64,000 bases of DNA from Micromonospora sp. PLK6-60 (lineage in GTDB: Bacteria > Actinomycetota > Actinomycetes > Mycobacteriales > Micromonosporaceae), in contig NZ_JAIOAA010000003.1 in the NCBI RefSeq assembly GCF_019890675.1, positions 248,001 to 312,000 of the forward strand. Direction: 5' to 3'. The position numbers were made by a program, and so were the translations under genes. Positions 57,243 through 64,000 of this stretch are shown here, piece by piece. The first letter of the stretch is position 1, and each line of letters starts with the position of its first letter. The notes below the pieces were generated by a model. That model was not told where the DNA came from and ran no database searches. It worked only from the letters and a program-made list of their open reading frames with translations.

Positions 57243-57415
57243 GGCTGTCTCCTCCCCAGAAGCGGCCCTGCTCGTGGTCTGCCAAACTCGCCCGAGTCGT
57301 CGGGTGGGCAACCTGTGCGCCCGTCATCGTAGGTAATCTCCCGTGGGCGTCGTGGACCCGTGTAGGGGGACGCCGCCGGCCGGGGTGGATCGTAGGCGAG
57401 CACGAGGAGGCCACT

Positions 57416-58813
57416 GTGGCGACCAAGACCGCGACCGGCGGGCTGAGCCGGATCACCATCGTGGCCCCGCGGACCAGGATGGACCTGGCCCTGCCGTCGG
57501 ACGTGCCGCTGGCCGATCTGCTGCCGACCCTGCTCCGCTACGCGGGCGAGGACCTGGCCGACGAGGGCGTCCGGCACGGCGGGTGGCGGCTGTCCCGGCT
57601 GGGCGGCCCGCCGCTCGACGGCGGCCGTACGGCCACCCAGCTCGGCGTCCGCGACGGCGAGGTGCTCTATTTCAACCCGCGCTCCTCGGCCGCACCCGAG
57701 ATCGTCTTCGACGACGTGGTGGACGCGGTGGCCACCGGCACCAACCAGCGTCCCGGCGCCTGGCAGGTCGGCACCACCCGGACGTTCTCGGTGCTGCTCG
57801 CCGGGGTGACGCTGGCCGCCGGCGCCGCGGCGACGCTGCTGGCCGGGCCGCCCCAACTGCCCGGCGCGCTGGCCGCCCTGCTCGTCGCGGTCGCCCTGCT
57901 GGTCAGCGCCGCGGTGCTGTCCCGGGCCAGCGGGGACAGCCGCACCGGCGCGGTGCTCGGCCTGGCCGGCACCGGGTACGCCGCCATCGGCGGCCTGCTG
58001 GTGCTGGCCGGCGACCGAGGGTTGGGCGAGCTGGCGAGCCCGCACGTCCTGCTCGCCGGGACCGCGGTGGCGGTCTTCGGCGCGCTCGCCGCGCTGGCGG
58101 TCGGTGACCGGCTGCCGCTCTTCGTCGGCGCCACCTCGGTCGGCGCGGCGGTGGCGTTCGGCGCGGTGATCTGCCTGGCGTTCGGCGCGACGCCGGCGGC
58201 CGCGGGGGCGATCGTGGCCACCGTGGCCTTCGGCACCCTGCCGATGCTGCCGATGGCCGCCTACCGGCTGGCCCGGCTGCCCGTGCCGTCCATCCCCACC
58301 GGCCCGGACGACCTGAAGTCCGACGCGGAGAGCGTCGACGGACGGCGGGTGCTGCGGCTCAGCGACCGCGCCGACGGTTTCCTGACCGGTCTGCTGTGGA
58401 CGGTCTTCCTGCTGGTGCTCGGCGGCGAGGTGTTCCTCGCGGTGGACGGCCGGCTGCCCGCGGTGCTGCTCTGCCTGGTGCTGGGGGTGCTGTCGCTGCT
58501 GCGCGCCCGGCCCTTCCTCGGCCGCGCCCAGCGCACCCCGGTGCTGCTCGCCGGCACCGCCGGGCTGGTACTGGCCGGGGCGGCCACCTTCTTCGCCGGC
58601 GGGCTGGCGGTGCGGCTCGGCGTGGTGCTCGGCGGGTTGCTGCTCGTCGCGGTGATCAGCCTGATCTACGGCCTCACCGTGGCCGGCAAGCGGATCTCCC
58701 CGCTCTGGGGCCGGGCGCTCGACATCATCGAGATCCTCGTGATCATCTCGCTGGTGCCGCTCACCGTCTGGGTGTGCGGCCTCTACGGCTGGATCGTCAA
58801 CCTGCGCCCGTGA
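57416..58813 (+). CDS. eccD: T7SS membrane channel protein EccD
   Basis: 465 residues, GTG at 57416 after CGAGGAGG. The first ~90 residues are the ubiquitin-like YukD domain (ITIVAPRTRMDLALPSDVPL). About eleven membrane helices follow (FSVLLAGVTLAAGAAATLLAG and onward) with the cytosolic linker LPVPSIPTGPDDLKSDAE near 290, usual for EccD. It forms the inner-membrane vestibule of the ESX complex. Divergent from eccC over 173 bp. Confidence 0.95.
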   Translation: MATKTATGGLSRITIVAPRTRMDLALPSDVPLADLLPTLLRYAGEDLADEGVRHGGWRLSRLGGPPLDGGRTATQLGVRDGEVLYFNPRSSAAPEIVFDDVVDAVATGTNQRPGAWQVGTTRTFSVLLAGVTLAAGAAATLLAGPPQLPGALAALLVAVALLVSAAVLSRASGDSRTGAVLGLAGTGYAAIGGLLVLAGDRGLGELASPHVLLAGTAVAVFGALAALAVGDRLPLFVGATSVGAAVAFGAVICLAFGATPAAAGAIVATVAFGTLPMLPMAAYRLARLPVPSIPTGPDDLKSDAESVDGRRVLRLSDRADGFLTGLLWTVFLLVLGGEVFLAVDGRLPAVLLCLVLGVLSLLRARPFLGRAQRTPVLLAGTAGLVLAGAATFFAGGLAVRLGVVLGGLLLVAVISLIYGLTVAGKRISPLWGRALDIIEILVIISLVPLTVWVCGLYGWIVNLRP

Positions 58814-58838
58814 CCGGCCCGCCCGCGCCGGGGCGGCG

Positions 58839-60017
58839 TCACGAGCGCGCCGCCGGCGAGGGGGCGGCCACCGGCGCGGTGGCGTAGACGCCCGGCGCGT
58901 GCTGCCCGTCCAGCGGCCGGGTCGGCGCGCCGGCCCGGCGCACCACGTCCCGTACCGCCTTGACCAGCGCTTCCACGTGGTTGTCGGTGGCCGCCACCCG
59001 CAGCAGCGGGTGGATCCGGCGGGCCCCCGGGCGCACCGTGGCGGCCACGGTGTGCGACGGCGCGGAGGTGGCGGTGACCGCGTCGACCACCGCGCCGAGC
59101 GGGGCGGCGGGCCGGGTCCGCAGGGCCAGGCACCGCTGCGTCCACCCACCGCCGCGCAGGCCCTCCCAGGTCTCGGCCGGCGGCTGCGGGGCAAGATCCA
59201 GGCCGGCCGCGGAGATCACCGCCGCCCGCAGCTCGTCCCGGCCGAGCACCCGGTGCGGGAGGCCGGCGGCGTTGAGCGCCTTGCCCAGCCGCCCGATGCC
59301 CGCCGCGACGGTACGGTGCACGCCGCGCATCCCCCCGCCACGGCTGACCGTCTCGGCCCGGGCGTCGGCGACGGAGAGCCGCAGCGCCACCCAGACGGTC
59401 CGGTGCGCGGCCGGCGGGGCGCCGGGCGCCGGGTACCAGACCAGGGTGTGCGAGACGACCTGGGCCAGCGAGACCGGTCCGCTGAACTCGGCGAGCACCG
59501 CCAGCACCCGGTCCACCGCCGACGCCTCGACCGATCCGGAGTCCGTGTCCGGCCGGCCGGTGAGCGCCACCGCGGCGAAGAAGCCCTGCCCGTCCTGGCC
59601 GATGCCCAGCCGGGTGCCCCGGTCGGTCAGCTCGACGACGCTCAGCTCGGGAGCCAGCGCGGCCACCCGGGGATCGTCGGTGCCGCCGGCCACCGCGGCG
59701 CGGGCGCTGCCCCGCCGCCGCCGCAACGCCCGGCGTAGCAGGAGATCCTCGTACCACCAGCGGCCGCCGCGGCGGGCGAAGGTGGCGATCACGACCAGCG
59801 CGGCCACCGCGCCGACCACCGCCACCAGCCAGGTCGGGCCGCCGTACGCCAGCCAGGTGGCGAGGGCGCACAGCTCGACCACCACCAGCTGACCGACCGC
59901 GACCGCGCCGAGCCGGCCGCGGGGCCGCCGGTCCGCGGCCGGTGCCGGAAGGTCACCGGATCCGGCGGTGGCGGTGGCCGTGGCCGTACGACCGGGCGGC
60001 GCCTGGACCTGCGTCAT
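58839..60017 (-). CDS. eccE: T7SS component EccE
   Basis: 392 residues from the ATG at 60017. Two N-terminal membrane helices (LGAVAVGQLVVVELCALATW and LVAVVGAVAALVVIATFA) and then a soluble domain: GRWWYEDLLLRRALRRRR is the family start, GIGQDGQGFFAAVALTG and SHTLVWYPAPG follow. It lies at the periphery of the ESX membrane complex. Convergent with eccD and divergent from eccB (149-bp spacer). Confidence 0.92.
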   Translation of the reverse strand: MTQVQAPPGRTATATATAGSGDLPAPAADRRPRGRLGAVAVGQLVVVELCALATWLAYGGPTWLVAVVGAVAALVVIATFARRGGRWWYEDLLLRRALRRRRGSARAAVAGGTDDPRVAALAPELSVVELTDRGTRLGIGQDGQGFFAAVALTGRPDTDSGSVEASAVDRVLAVLAEFSGPVSLAQVVSHTLVWYPAPGAPPAAHRTVWVALRLSVADARAETVSRGGGMRGVHRTVAAGIGRLGKALNAAGLPHRVLGRDELRAAVISAAGLDLAPQPPAETWEGLRGGGWTQRCLALRTRPAAPLGAVVDAVTATSAPSHTVAATVRPGARRIHPLLRVAATDNHVEALVKAVRDVVRRAGAPTRPLDGQHAPGVYATAPVAAPSPAARS

Positions 60018-60166
60018 CGGTGGCGTCCTTTCTGGACGGGCGGACAATCCGCCGGGGCGGGACGGGCGGGGGTCCCGATGACCCACCGACGGCCCCTTAT
60101 CGTAGGGAAGCCCGCGGCGAGGATGAGACCTGAGCGTCGCGGACCCGTCCCCGCCGGAGGTTACTC

Positions 60167-61648
60167 ATGCGGACCCGCCGCGATCAGGTGCAGGCGTACC
60201 GGTTCGTCACCCGCCGGATCGTCTCGGCGCTGCTCTCCGGCGATCCGGAGACCAACAACCTGCCGATGCGCCGGCTCGGCATGGCGGTGTTCGGCAGCGT
60301 GATCGCCGCCGCCGTCGTGCTCGGCGGCGTCGGCGCGTACGGGCAGTTGACCAGCAACGCCGCCCCGCTGGAGCCGGACACCCTGGTGATCGAACGGGAG
60401 ACCGGCGCGACGTACGTCTTCGTCGAGGGCAGGCTGCACCCCACCCTCAACTACGCCTCGGCGCGGCTGATCCTCAACGAGCCCGACCCCGAGGTGCGCA
60501 CCATGTCCCGGGCCTCCATCGAGGACCGGCCGCGCGGTCGGGCGGTCGGCATCGTGGGTGCCCCGGACGACCTGCCCGACCGGAAGGCGCTGGTCGGCCT
60601 GCCCTGGTCGGTGTGCGACGTGCCGGATCCGAACGACCAGCGCCGGACCACCACCCAGCTGGTGATCGACCGGCCGCTGCCCGGCGGGACCCCGCTGACC
60701 GACCGGGCGATGCTGGTCACCGCCCGCGGTGAGCGGTACCTGCTGACCGGGAACGCCCGGCTGCGGGTGACCGACGGCGACGCCTCGATCGCCGCCCTCG
60801 GGATGACCGGCTCGACCACCCTGGAGGTGGGGGAGCAACTGCTCAACGCGGTGCCGGCCGGGCCGGCGCTGCGGGCGCCCCGGATCGAGGGGGACGGCGA
60901 GCGCAGCGGGCTCGTGGTCGGCGACGGGCCGGCCGAGATCGGCCAGGTGTTCCGCGCCGCCGGCCGGCACTACGTACTGACCCGGGAGGGCCTGGTCTCG
61001 ATCGGCGACGTCACCGCGCTGCTCCTGCTCGGCGGCGGCGGTCGGATCACCGACATCCCGCCGGACCGGGTCGGGCAGATGCTGGTCCGCAAGCCGCTGG
61101 AGGCGGACGGCATGCCGCAGCGGATGCCCACCACCCAACCGGCCCGGACGGGCGAGACGGTGATCTGCGCGAGCTACGGGCCGGGTCCGGCGGGTGGTCC
61201 GCCCACCACGACGGTCACCGCGTTCGACCGCCCGCCCGCCGAGCTGACGGCGACGGTCACCGCGGACTCCCGGGCGGTTCGGCAGAGCTGGCGGGACGCG
61301 GTGCGCACCGCGGACCAGGTGACCCTGCCGGGCGGCAAGGGCGTGCTGGTGCGGGGCGCGGCCGGCTCCGGGGAGGGCGGCGACCAGGCCGGCGCGACGG
61401 TCTATCTGATCAGCTCCCAGGGGGTGCGCTATCCGCTGGGCGCCGGGGCGGTGGAGGCGTTGGGGTATGCGGGGGTCGAGCCGCTGGCCGTGCCCGCGTC
61501 ACTGCTCGCCCTGGTGCCGACCGGGCCGGCGCTGAGCCGGGAGGGCGCGCAGACCTACTTCGAGCCGGCCGGCCGCCGCGACGCGGGCGACGGCGGCGCC
61601 TCGCCCACCCCCGCGCCGTCGACCAGCCCGTCGGGCGCCGGCCAGTAG
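60167..61648 (+). CDS. eccB: T7SS component EccB
   Basis: 493 residues, ATG at 60167 after GGAGG. The N-terminal MRTRRDQVQAYRFVTRRIVS is the hallmark EccB start. One membrane helix (AVFGSVIAAAVVLGGVGAYG). The periplasmic domain carries PGGTPLTDRAMLVTARGERY, then repeats of YVLTREGLVSIGDVTALLLL type and the Cys pair SVCDVPDP and VICASYGP. The last ~30 residues are Ser/Pro/Thr-rich. EccB forms the periplasmic part of the ESX pore. Confidence 0.95.
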   Translation: MRTRRDQVQAYRFVTRRIVSALLSGDPETNNLPMRRLGMAVFGSVIAAAVVLGGVGAYGQLTSNAAPLEPDTLVIERETGATYVFVEGRLHPTLNYASARLILNEPDPEVRTMSRASIEDRPRGRAVGIVGAPDDLPDRKALVGLPWSVCDVPDPNDQRRTTTQLVIDRPLPGGTPLTDRAMLVTARGERYLLTGNARLRVTDGDASIAALGMTGSTTLEVGEQLLNAVPAGPALRAPRIEGDGERSGLVVGDGPAEIGQVFRAAGRHYVLTREGLVSIGDVTALLLLGGGGRITDIPPDRVGQMLVRKPLEADGMPQRMPTTQPARTGETVICASYGPGPAGGPPTTTVTAFDRPPAELTATVTADSRAVRQSWRDAVRTADQVTLPGGKGVLVRGAAGSGEGGDQAGATVYLISSQGVRYPLGAGAVEALGYAGVEPLAVPASLLALVPTGPALSREGAQTYFEPAGRRDAGDGGASPTPAPSTSPSGAGQ

Positions 61649-61674
61649 CCGGATCCGCGCCGGTCGACCGTCGT

Positions 61675-61699
61675 CGTGCGACCGTTTGCGGGTCGCACG
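61675..61699 (+). terminator. Hairpin downstream of eccB
   Basis: A 9-bp stem (61675-61683 with 61691-61699) around GTTTGCG lies 26 bases after the eccB stop. Confidence 0.6.
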
Positions 61700-61765
61700 G
61701 GCTGGCCGCCGTCGACTAACCTGAGCGTGGCCAACGGTATCGACGATCACTACGGGGATGTAGTC

Positions 61766-62134
61766 ATGAGCGGGCGGACGACAGTCGACGTACTGTCCCT
61801 TGAGGACTTTCACCAACGGTTGGCGGGCCGGCTGGCCGAAGCCGAGGCCGCCGTCCGGAAGCTCGGCGCCGGGGCGGGCCGGTCGCCGGCCCTCGGCCGG
61901 TTCGCCGACGCCACCGACAACGCCCAGCGGTACGCGGCCGTCCTGGCCGACTACCGGGCGCAGCTCGACCGGCTCCGGCTGGCGGTTTCCGCCGTGCGCT
62001 CGGCGACCGCCACCATCATGGACAACTATCGGACGACCGAGGAGCGCAACGCGGCCAACGCCGCGCAGATCGCCAACGCGCTCAGCGGCATCGACGAGGC
62101 ACTGGGCCGGGCCGGGGAGGATCCGCGTGTCTGA
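61766..62134 (+). CDS. Small helical T7SS-associated protein, module 2 partner
   Basis: 122 residues, ATG at 61766. Entirely helical and Ala-rich (FHQRLAGRLAEAEAAVRKL, ADYRAQLDRLRLAVSAVR), ending in NYRTTEERNAANAAQIANAL from residue 87. The Tyr88-x-x-x-Glu spacing fits the T7SS export signal and the whole element matches the 50259 protein (NYETAEEANA). Its stop overlaps the next gene by eight bases, so the pair is translationally coupled. I take it as the partner of the Gly-rich WXG protein. Confidence 0.78.
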   Translation: MSGRTTVDVLSLEDFHQRLAGRLAEAEAAVRKLGAGAGRSPALGRFADATDNAQRYAAVLADYRAQLDRLRLAVSAVRSATATIMDNYRTTEERNAANAAQIANALSGIDEALGRAGEDPRV

Positions 62135-63461
62135 GTACACCAGCCGCTACCAGCACGCCAGCCACGAGGCGCTCTACGACGGCGTGCACGCCGGCCAGCC
62201 CGCCCAGATCGACGGCCTGGCCGCCCAGTGGACCGCCACCAAGGACATCGTCGACGGGCTCGCCCAGGAGTTGGGCGCCGACCTCAACAAGCTGGCCAAC
62301 AGCTGGACCGGCACGGCGTCCGCCGAGTTCCAGGCCCGGGTCGGGCTGGTGGCCGACTACTCGCGGGCCCTCTCCGACGGCATGGCCGACGTGCAGCGCG
62401 CCCTGTCCCTGATGGCGGACAGCCTGACCAAGGCGCAGCAGGTCGCGGAGAGCCCGGAGGCGACCGACGACCACGACAAGACGATCTCCGGCGCGGTCAA
62501 GGGCGGCCTGGTCTTCGGCGTCGCGGGCGCCGCGATCGGCGGCCTGATGGGCCACCAGCAGGACAAGGAGGAGCAGGAGCGGGCCCGGCAGCGGATGGTG
62601 CAGGTGGTGGCCAACCTGGCCGCCAGCTACGACACCTCCGCCTTCGGCCGGATGCTTCCGCCCCCGCCGCCGCACCCGGAGATGCCGGGCAACCTCGTCC
62701 GGTCCGACGCCGGGTCGGCGAGCGTCGGTGGCGTCGGCTCGGTCTCCGGTGGGCCTCGCCTCGGCAGCGGCTCCGGCGCGAAGCGCTCCGCCGGCACCTC
62801 CCCGAGCGGCTCGGTCAGCAAGCTCTCCGCCACCGGCGGCGCCGGTGACGGTGCCGGGGCCGGCTCCGGCGGCACGGCCACGCCCGGCGTGATCGGCTCG
62901 CGCGTCGACCCGCTCGACCCGGCCGGCGCGGTCGGCGCGGTCGGCGGCGTGCCGACCGGCACCTCGCTCGCCGGCGCCCAGCCCACCGACGGTTCCGGTC
63001 TGCTGGCCGGCGGCCCGCCCGCCGGAGCCGGCTCGACCGGGGGCGGTGGCGGCAGCAGCAGCGGCCTGCTGCTCGGGGCGGGGGCCACGGCGGTCGGGGG
63101 CGCGGTCGGCACCGGCGCGCTGGCCAGCTCGGGCCGCGCCGCGGCGACGGGGGCCATCCGGTCCGGCGCCGGCGGGGTCGGCGCCGACAACCGTTCCGCC
63201 GCCGGCACCGGTCGCCTGGCGTCCGGCCGGACGGCGGGCGGCGCCCCCGGTGAGGCCAACCGCTCGGGCGCGGCCGGCGGCAACCGCTCCGGCATGGCCG
63301 GCGGCAGCCGCTCCGGTTCGACCCGGCCGGGCGTGCTCGGCGGCCGCGGCCAGCACGACGAGCACGAGTCCGACGAGCGGCTCACCTGGCTGACCGAGGA
63401 CGAGATGGTCTGGCAGGACGGCGACGGCGGCACGCCGCCGGTGCTCGGCACGGAGCGCTGA
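62127..63461 (+). CDS. Gly-rich WXG-domain T7SS protein, module 2, with C-terminal WLxEDxxVW tag
   Basis: 444 residues, GTG at 62127. Helical N-terminal domain with Trp60-Thr-Gly62 (NSWTGTASAEF) and LADYSRALSDGMADVQRAL. A short Gly-zipper-like apolar segment (GGLVFGVAGAAIGGLMG, about 126-142) could insert into or oligomerise at a membrane. Then a Pro run, about 230 residues of Gly/Ser/Ala-rich sequence and the tag WLTEDEMVWQDGDGG, then PPVLGTER (421-444). It ends like the module 1 protein (48811) although the two Gly-rich parts differ. Likely a T7SS substrate or surface protein. Confidence 0.8.
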   Translation: MSEYTSRYQHASHEALYDGVHAGQPAQIDGLAAQWTATKDIVDGLAQELGADLNKLANSWTGTASAEFQARVGLVADYSRALSDGMADVQRALSLMADSLTKAQQVAESPEATDDHDKTISGAVKGGLVFGVAGAAIGGLMGHQQDKEEQERARQRMVQVVANLAASYDTSAFGRMLPPPPPHPEMPGNLVRSDAGSASVGGVGSVSGGPRLGSGSGAKRSAGTSPSGSVSKLSATGGAGDGAGAGSGGTATPGVIGSRVDPLDPAGAVGAVGGVPTGTSLAGAQPTDGSGLLAGGPPAGAGSTGGGGGSSSGLLLGAGATAVGGAVGTGALASSGRAAATGAIRSGAGGVGADNRSAAGTGRLASGRTAGGAPGEANRSGAAGGNRSGMAGGSRSGSTRPGVLGGRGQHDEHESDERLTWLTEDEMVWQDGDGGTPPVLGTER

Positions 63462-63482
63462 CCCGCCGCGAGAACGGCGATC

Positions 63483-63516
63483 GACGGCCCGTCCCCGACG
63501 TCGGGGGCGGGCCGTC
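63483..63516 (+). terminator. Hairpin downstream of module 2
   Basis: A 17-bp stem with one T-G pair (63483-63499 with 63500-63516) with no true loop, so a few central pairs must open. It starts 22 bases after the stop. Confidence 0.7.
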
Positions 63517-63588
63517 CACATCGCACGTGGTGAGGGCGGTCACGCTATCCGCCGGCCGCGTGGAGCTGCGGACCACCGGGGTGGAGGC

Positions 63589-63594
63589 TAGTTT
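63589..63594 (+). promoter_or_regulatory. -10 box of a probable leaderless promoter
   Basis: TAGTTT, then six bases, then GTG at 63601. No ribosome-binding site is visible. Confidence 0.45.
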
Positions 63595-63600
63595 GGAACG

Positions 63601-64000
63601 GTGCTGCCCGTAGCGATCGCCCGCCCCAGCTGGCCGGCGACGCTCCGCTCGTTGCGCAGCCTCACCCGGCTCGCGGTCGCCGCGCTGGTCCTCGCCGCCG
63701 GCCTCGGCGCCCCGGCGCACGCCGCCGCCCCGACCGATGCCCCGGCCACGCCGATCGTCGCCCCCGTCCGGGCCGATGCCCTCGCCACGTCGATGGCCGC
63801 CCCGATCGTCGCCCCCGCCCGGCCCGCTGCCCTCGCCACGCCGGTGGGCGCCCCGGTCGCCAGCCACGGTCCCGCCGCCGCGCCGGGCGGCCGGGTCGGC
63901 GACGGGTTCGCGATCCCGGCGGTTCCCGGGCCGGCGTTCGCCCCGTCCGCAGCCGTCGCGGCGGCCACCGGCGACCCGGTGGGCGGGCACCTCATGCCGA
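63601..64000 (+). CDS. Start of a secreted protein, cut by the window edge
   Basis: Open from a GTG at 63601 to the end of the window (133 codons, no stop). A twin-Arg-free Sec signal (LRSLTRLAVAALVLAAGLG, cut near AHAAA) is followed by imperfect ~18-residue repeats of TPIVAPVRADALATS type rich in Ala, Pro and Val, then GGRVGDGFAIPAVPGPA. The rest is missing, so the family cannot be named. Position directly after the T7SS module suggests a cell-envelope or T7SS-linked secreted protein. Confidence 0.6.
   Translation, partial: MLPVAIARPSWPATLRSLRSLTRLAVAALVLAAGLGAPAHAAAPTDAPATPIVAPVRADALATSMAAPIVAPARPAALATPVGAPVASHGPAAAPGGRVGDGFAIPAVPGPAFAPSAAVAAATGDPVGGHLMP

Noticed and set aside
53238..57332. 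A 1364-codon open frame on the plus strand opposite eccC
   Set aside because: It is the antisense shadow of eccC. Its sequence is Arg/His/Gly/Val-rich without motifs, while the minus strand encodes a textbook EccC. GC-rich DNA keeps such frames open.

Overview
The window is very GC-rich DNA with dense coding, many GTG starts, Ala/Arg/Pro-rich proteins, secreted carbohydrate-active enzymes and a complete actinobacterial type VII secretion (T7SS/ESX) locus. It carries perfect 58-62 bp palindromes with an AT-rich TTAACAGACGTCTGTTAA centre. Together these point to a mycelial actinomycete, most likely Micromonosporaceae (Micromonospora-like); the genus is inference. It looks chromosomal: I see no insertion sequence, prophage, CRISPR array, tRNA or rRNA.

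Layout. 1-16 kb is a secreted polysaccharide-degradation region. It holds a small exported protein, a one-protein membrane regulator (HTH, TM helix, extracytoplasmic trefoil-like domain), two CE1-type esterases, two LacI regulators, a CUT1 sugar ABC transporter with an intracellular GH63-like glycosidase, and a secreted clan-A glycosidase with a ricin/CBM13 domain. Three promoters here share the operator CGAATCGRTTCR: that of the second LacI gene, that of the ABC operon and that of the secreted glycosidase. This defines a candidate local regulon. 16-24.5 kb is a mixed region: TetR/membrane pair, repeat-rich spacer, monooxygenase-like protein, secreted PHB-depolymerase-like esterase, methyltransferase, a leuC-leuD-YrdC-like operon and a dTDP-glucose dehydratase. 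24.5-32 kb carries a NarL-type two-component system upstream of an MmpL exporter, and a mop-modABC molybdate operon. 32-39 kb holds signalling genes, including an OmpR-type response regulator interrupted by one in-frame TAG, and an ECF42/DGPF pair.

39-43 kb is a copper-homeostasis locus (copZ, a secreted His-rich protein and copA, divergent from csoR) with three CsoR-type operators. At 44.8 kb a c-di-AMP (ydaO/yuaA) riboswitch precedes a coiled-coil cell-wall protein. From 47.4 kb to the right edge is the T7SS locus: two mycosins, two WXG100 proteins, eccC, eccD, eccE and eccB. The core is flanked on each side by a two-gene module made of a small helical protein with an NYxTxEExNA tail followed by a large Gly-rich WXG protein. 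The two large proteins end in the same unusual tag (WLxEDxxVW, a Asp/Gly run, PxVL). I consider this the most novel signal in the window.

At least seven genes have a TANNNT -10 box only 6-7 nt upstream of their start codon and no leader, so leaderless transcription is a recurring architecture. Starts were chosen from ribosome-binding sites, signal peptides and this spacing, and several differ from the longest open frame.
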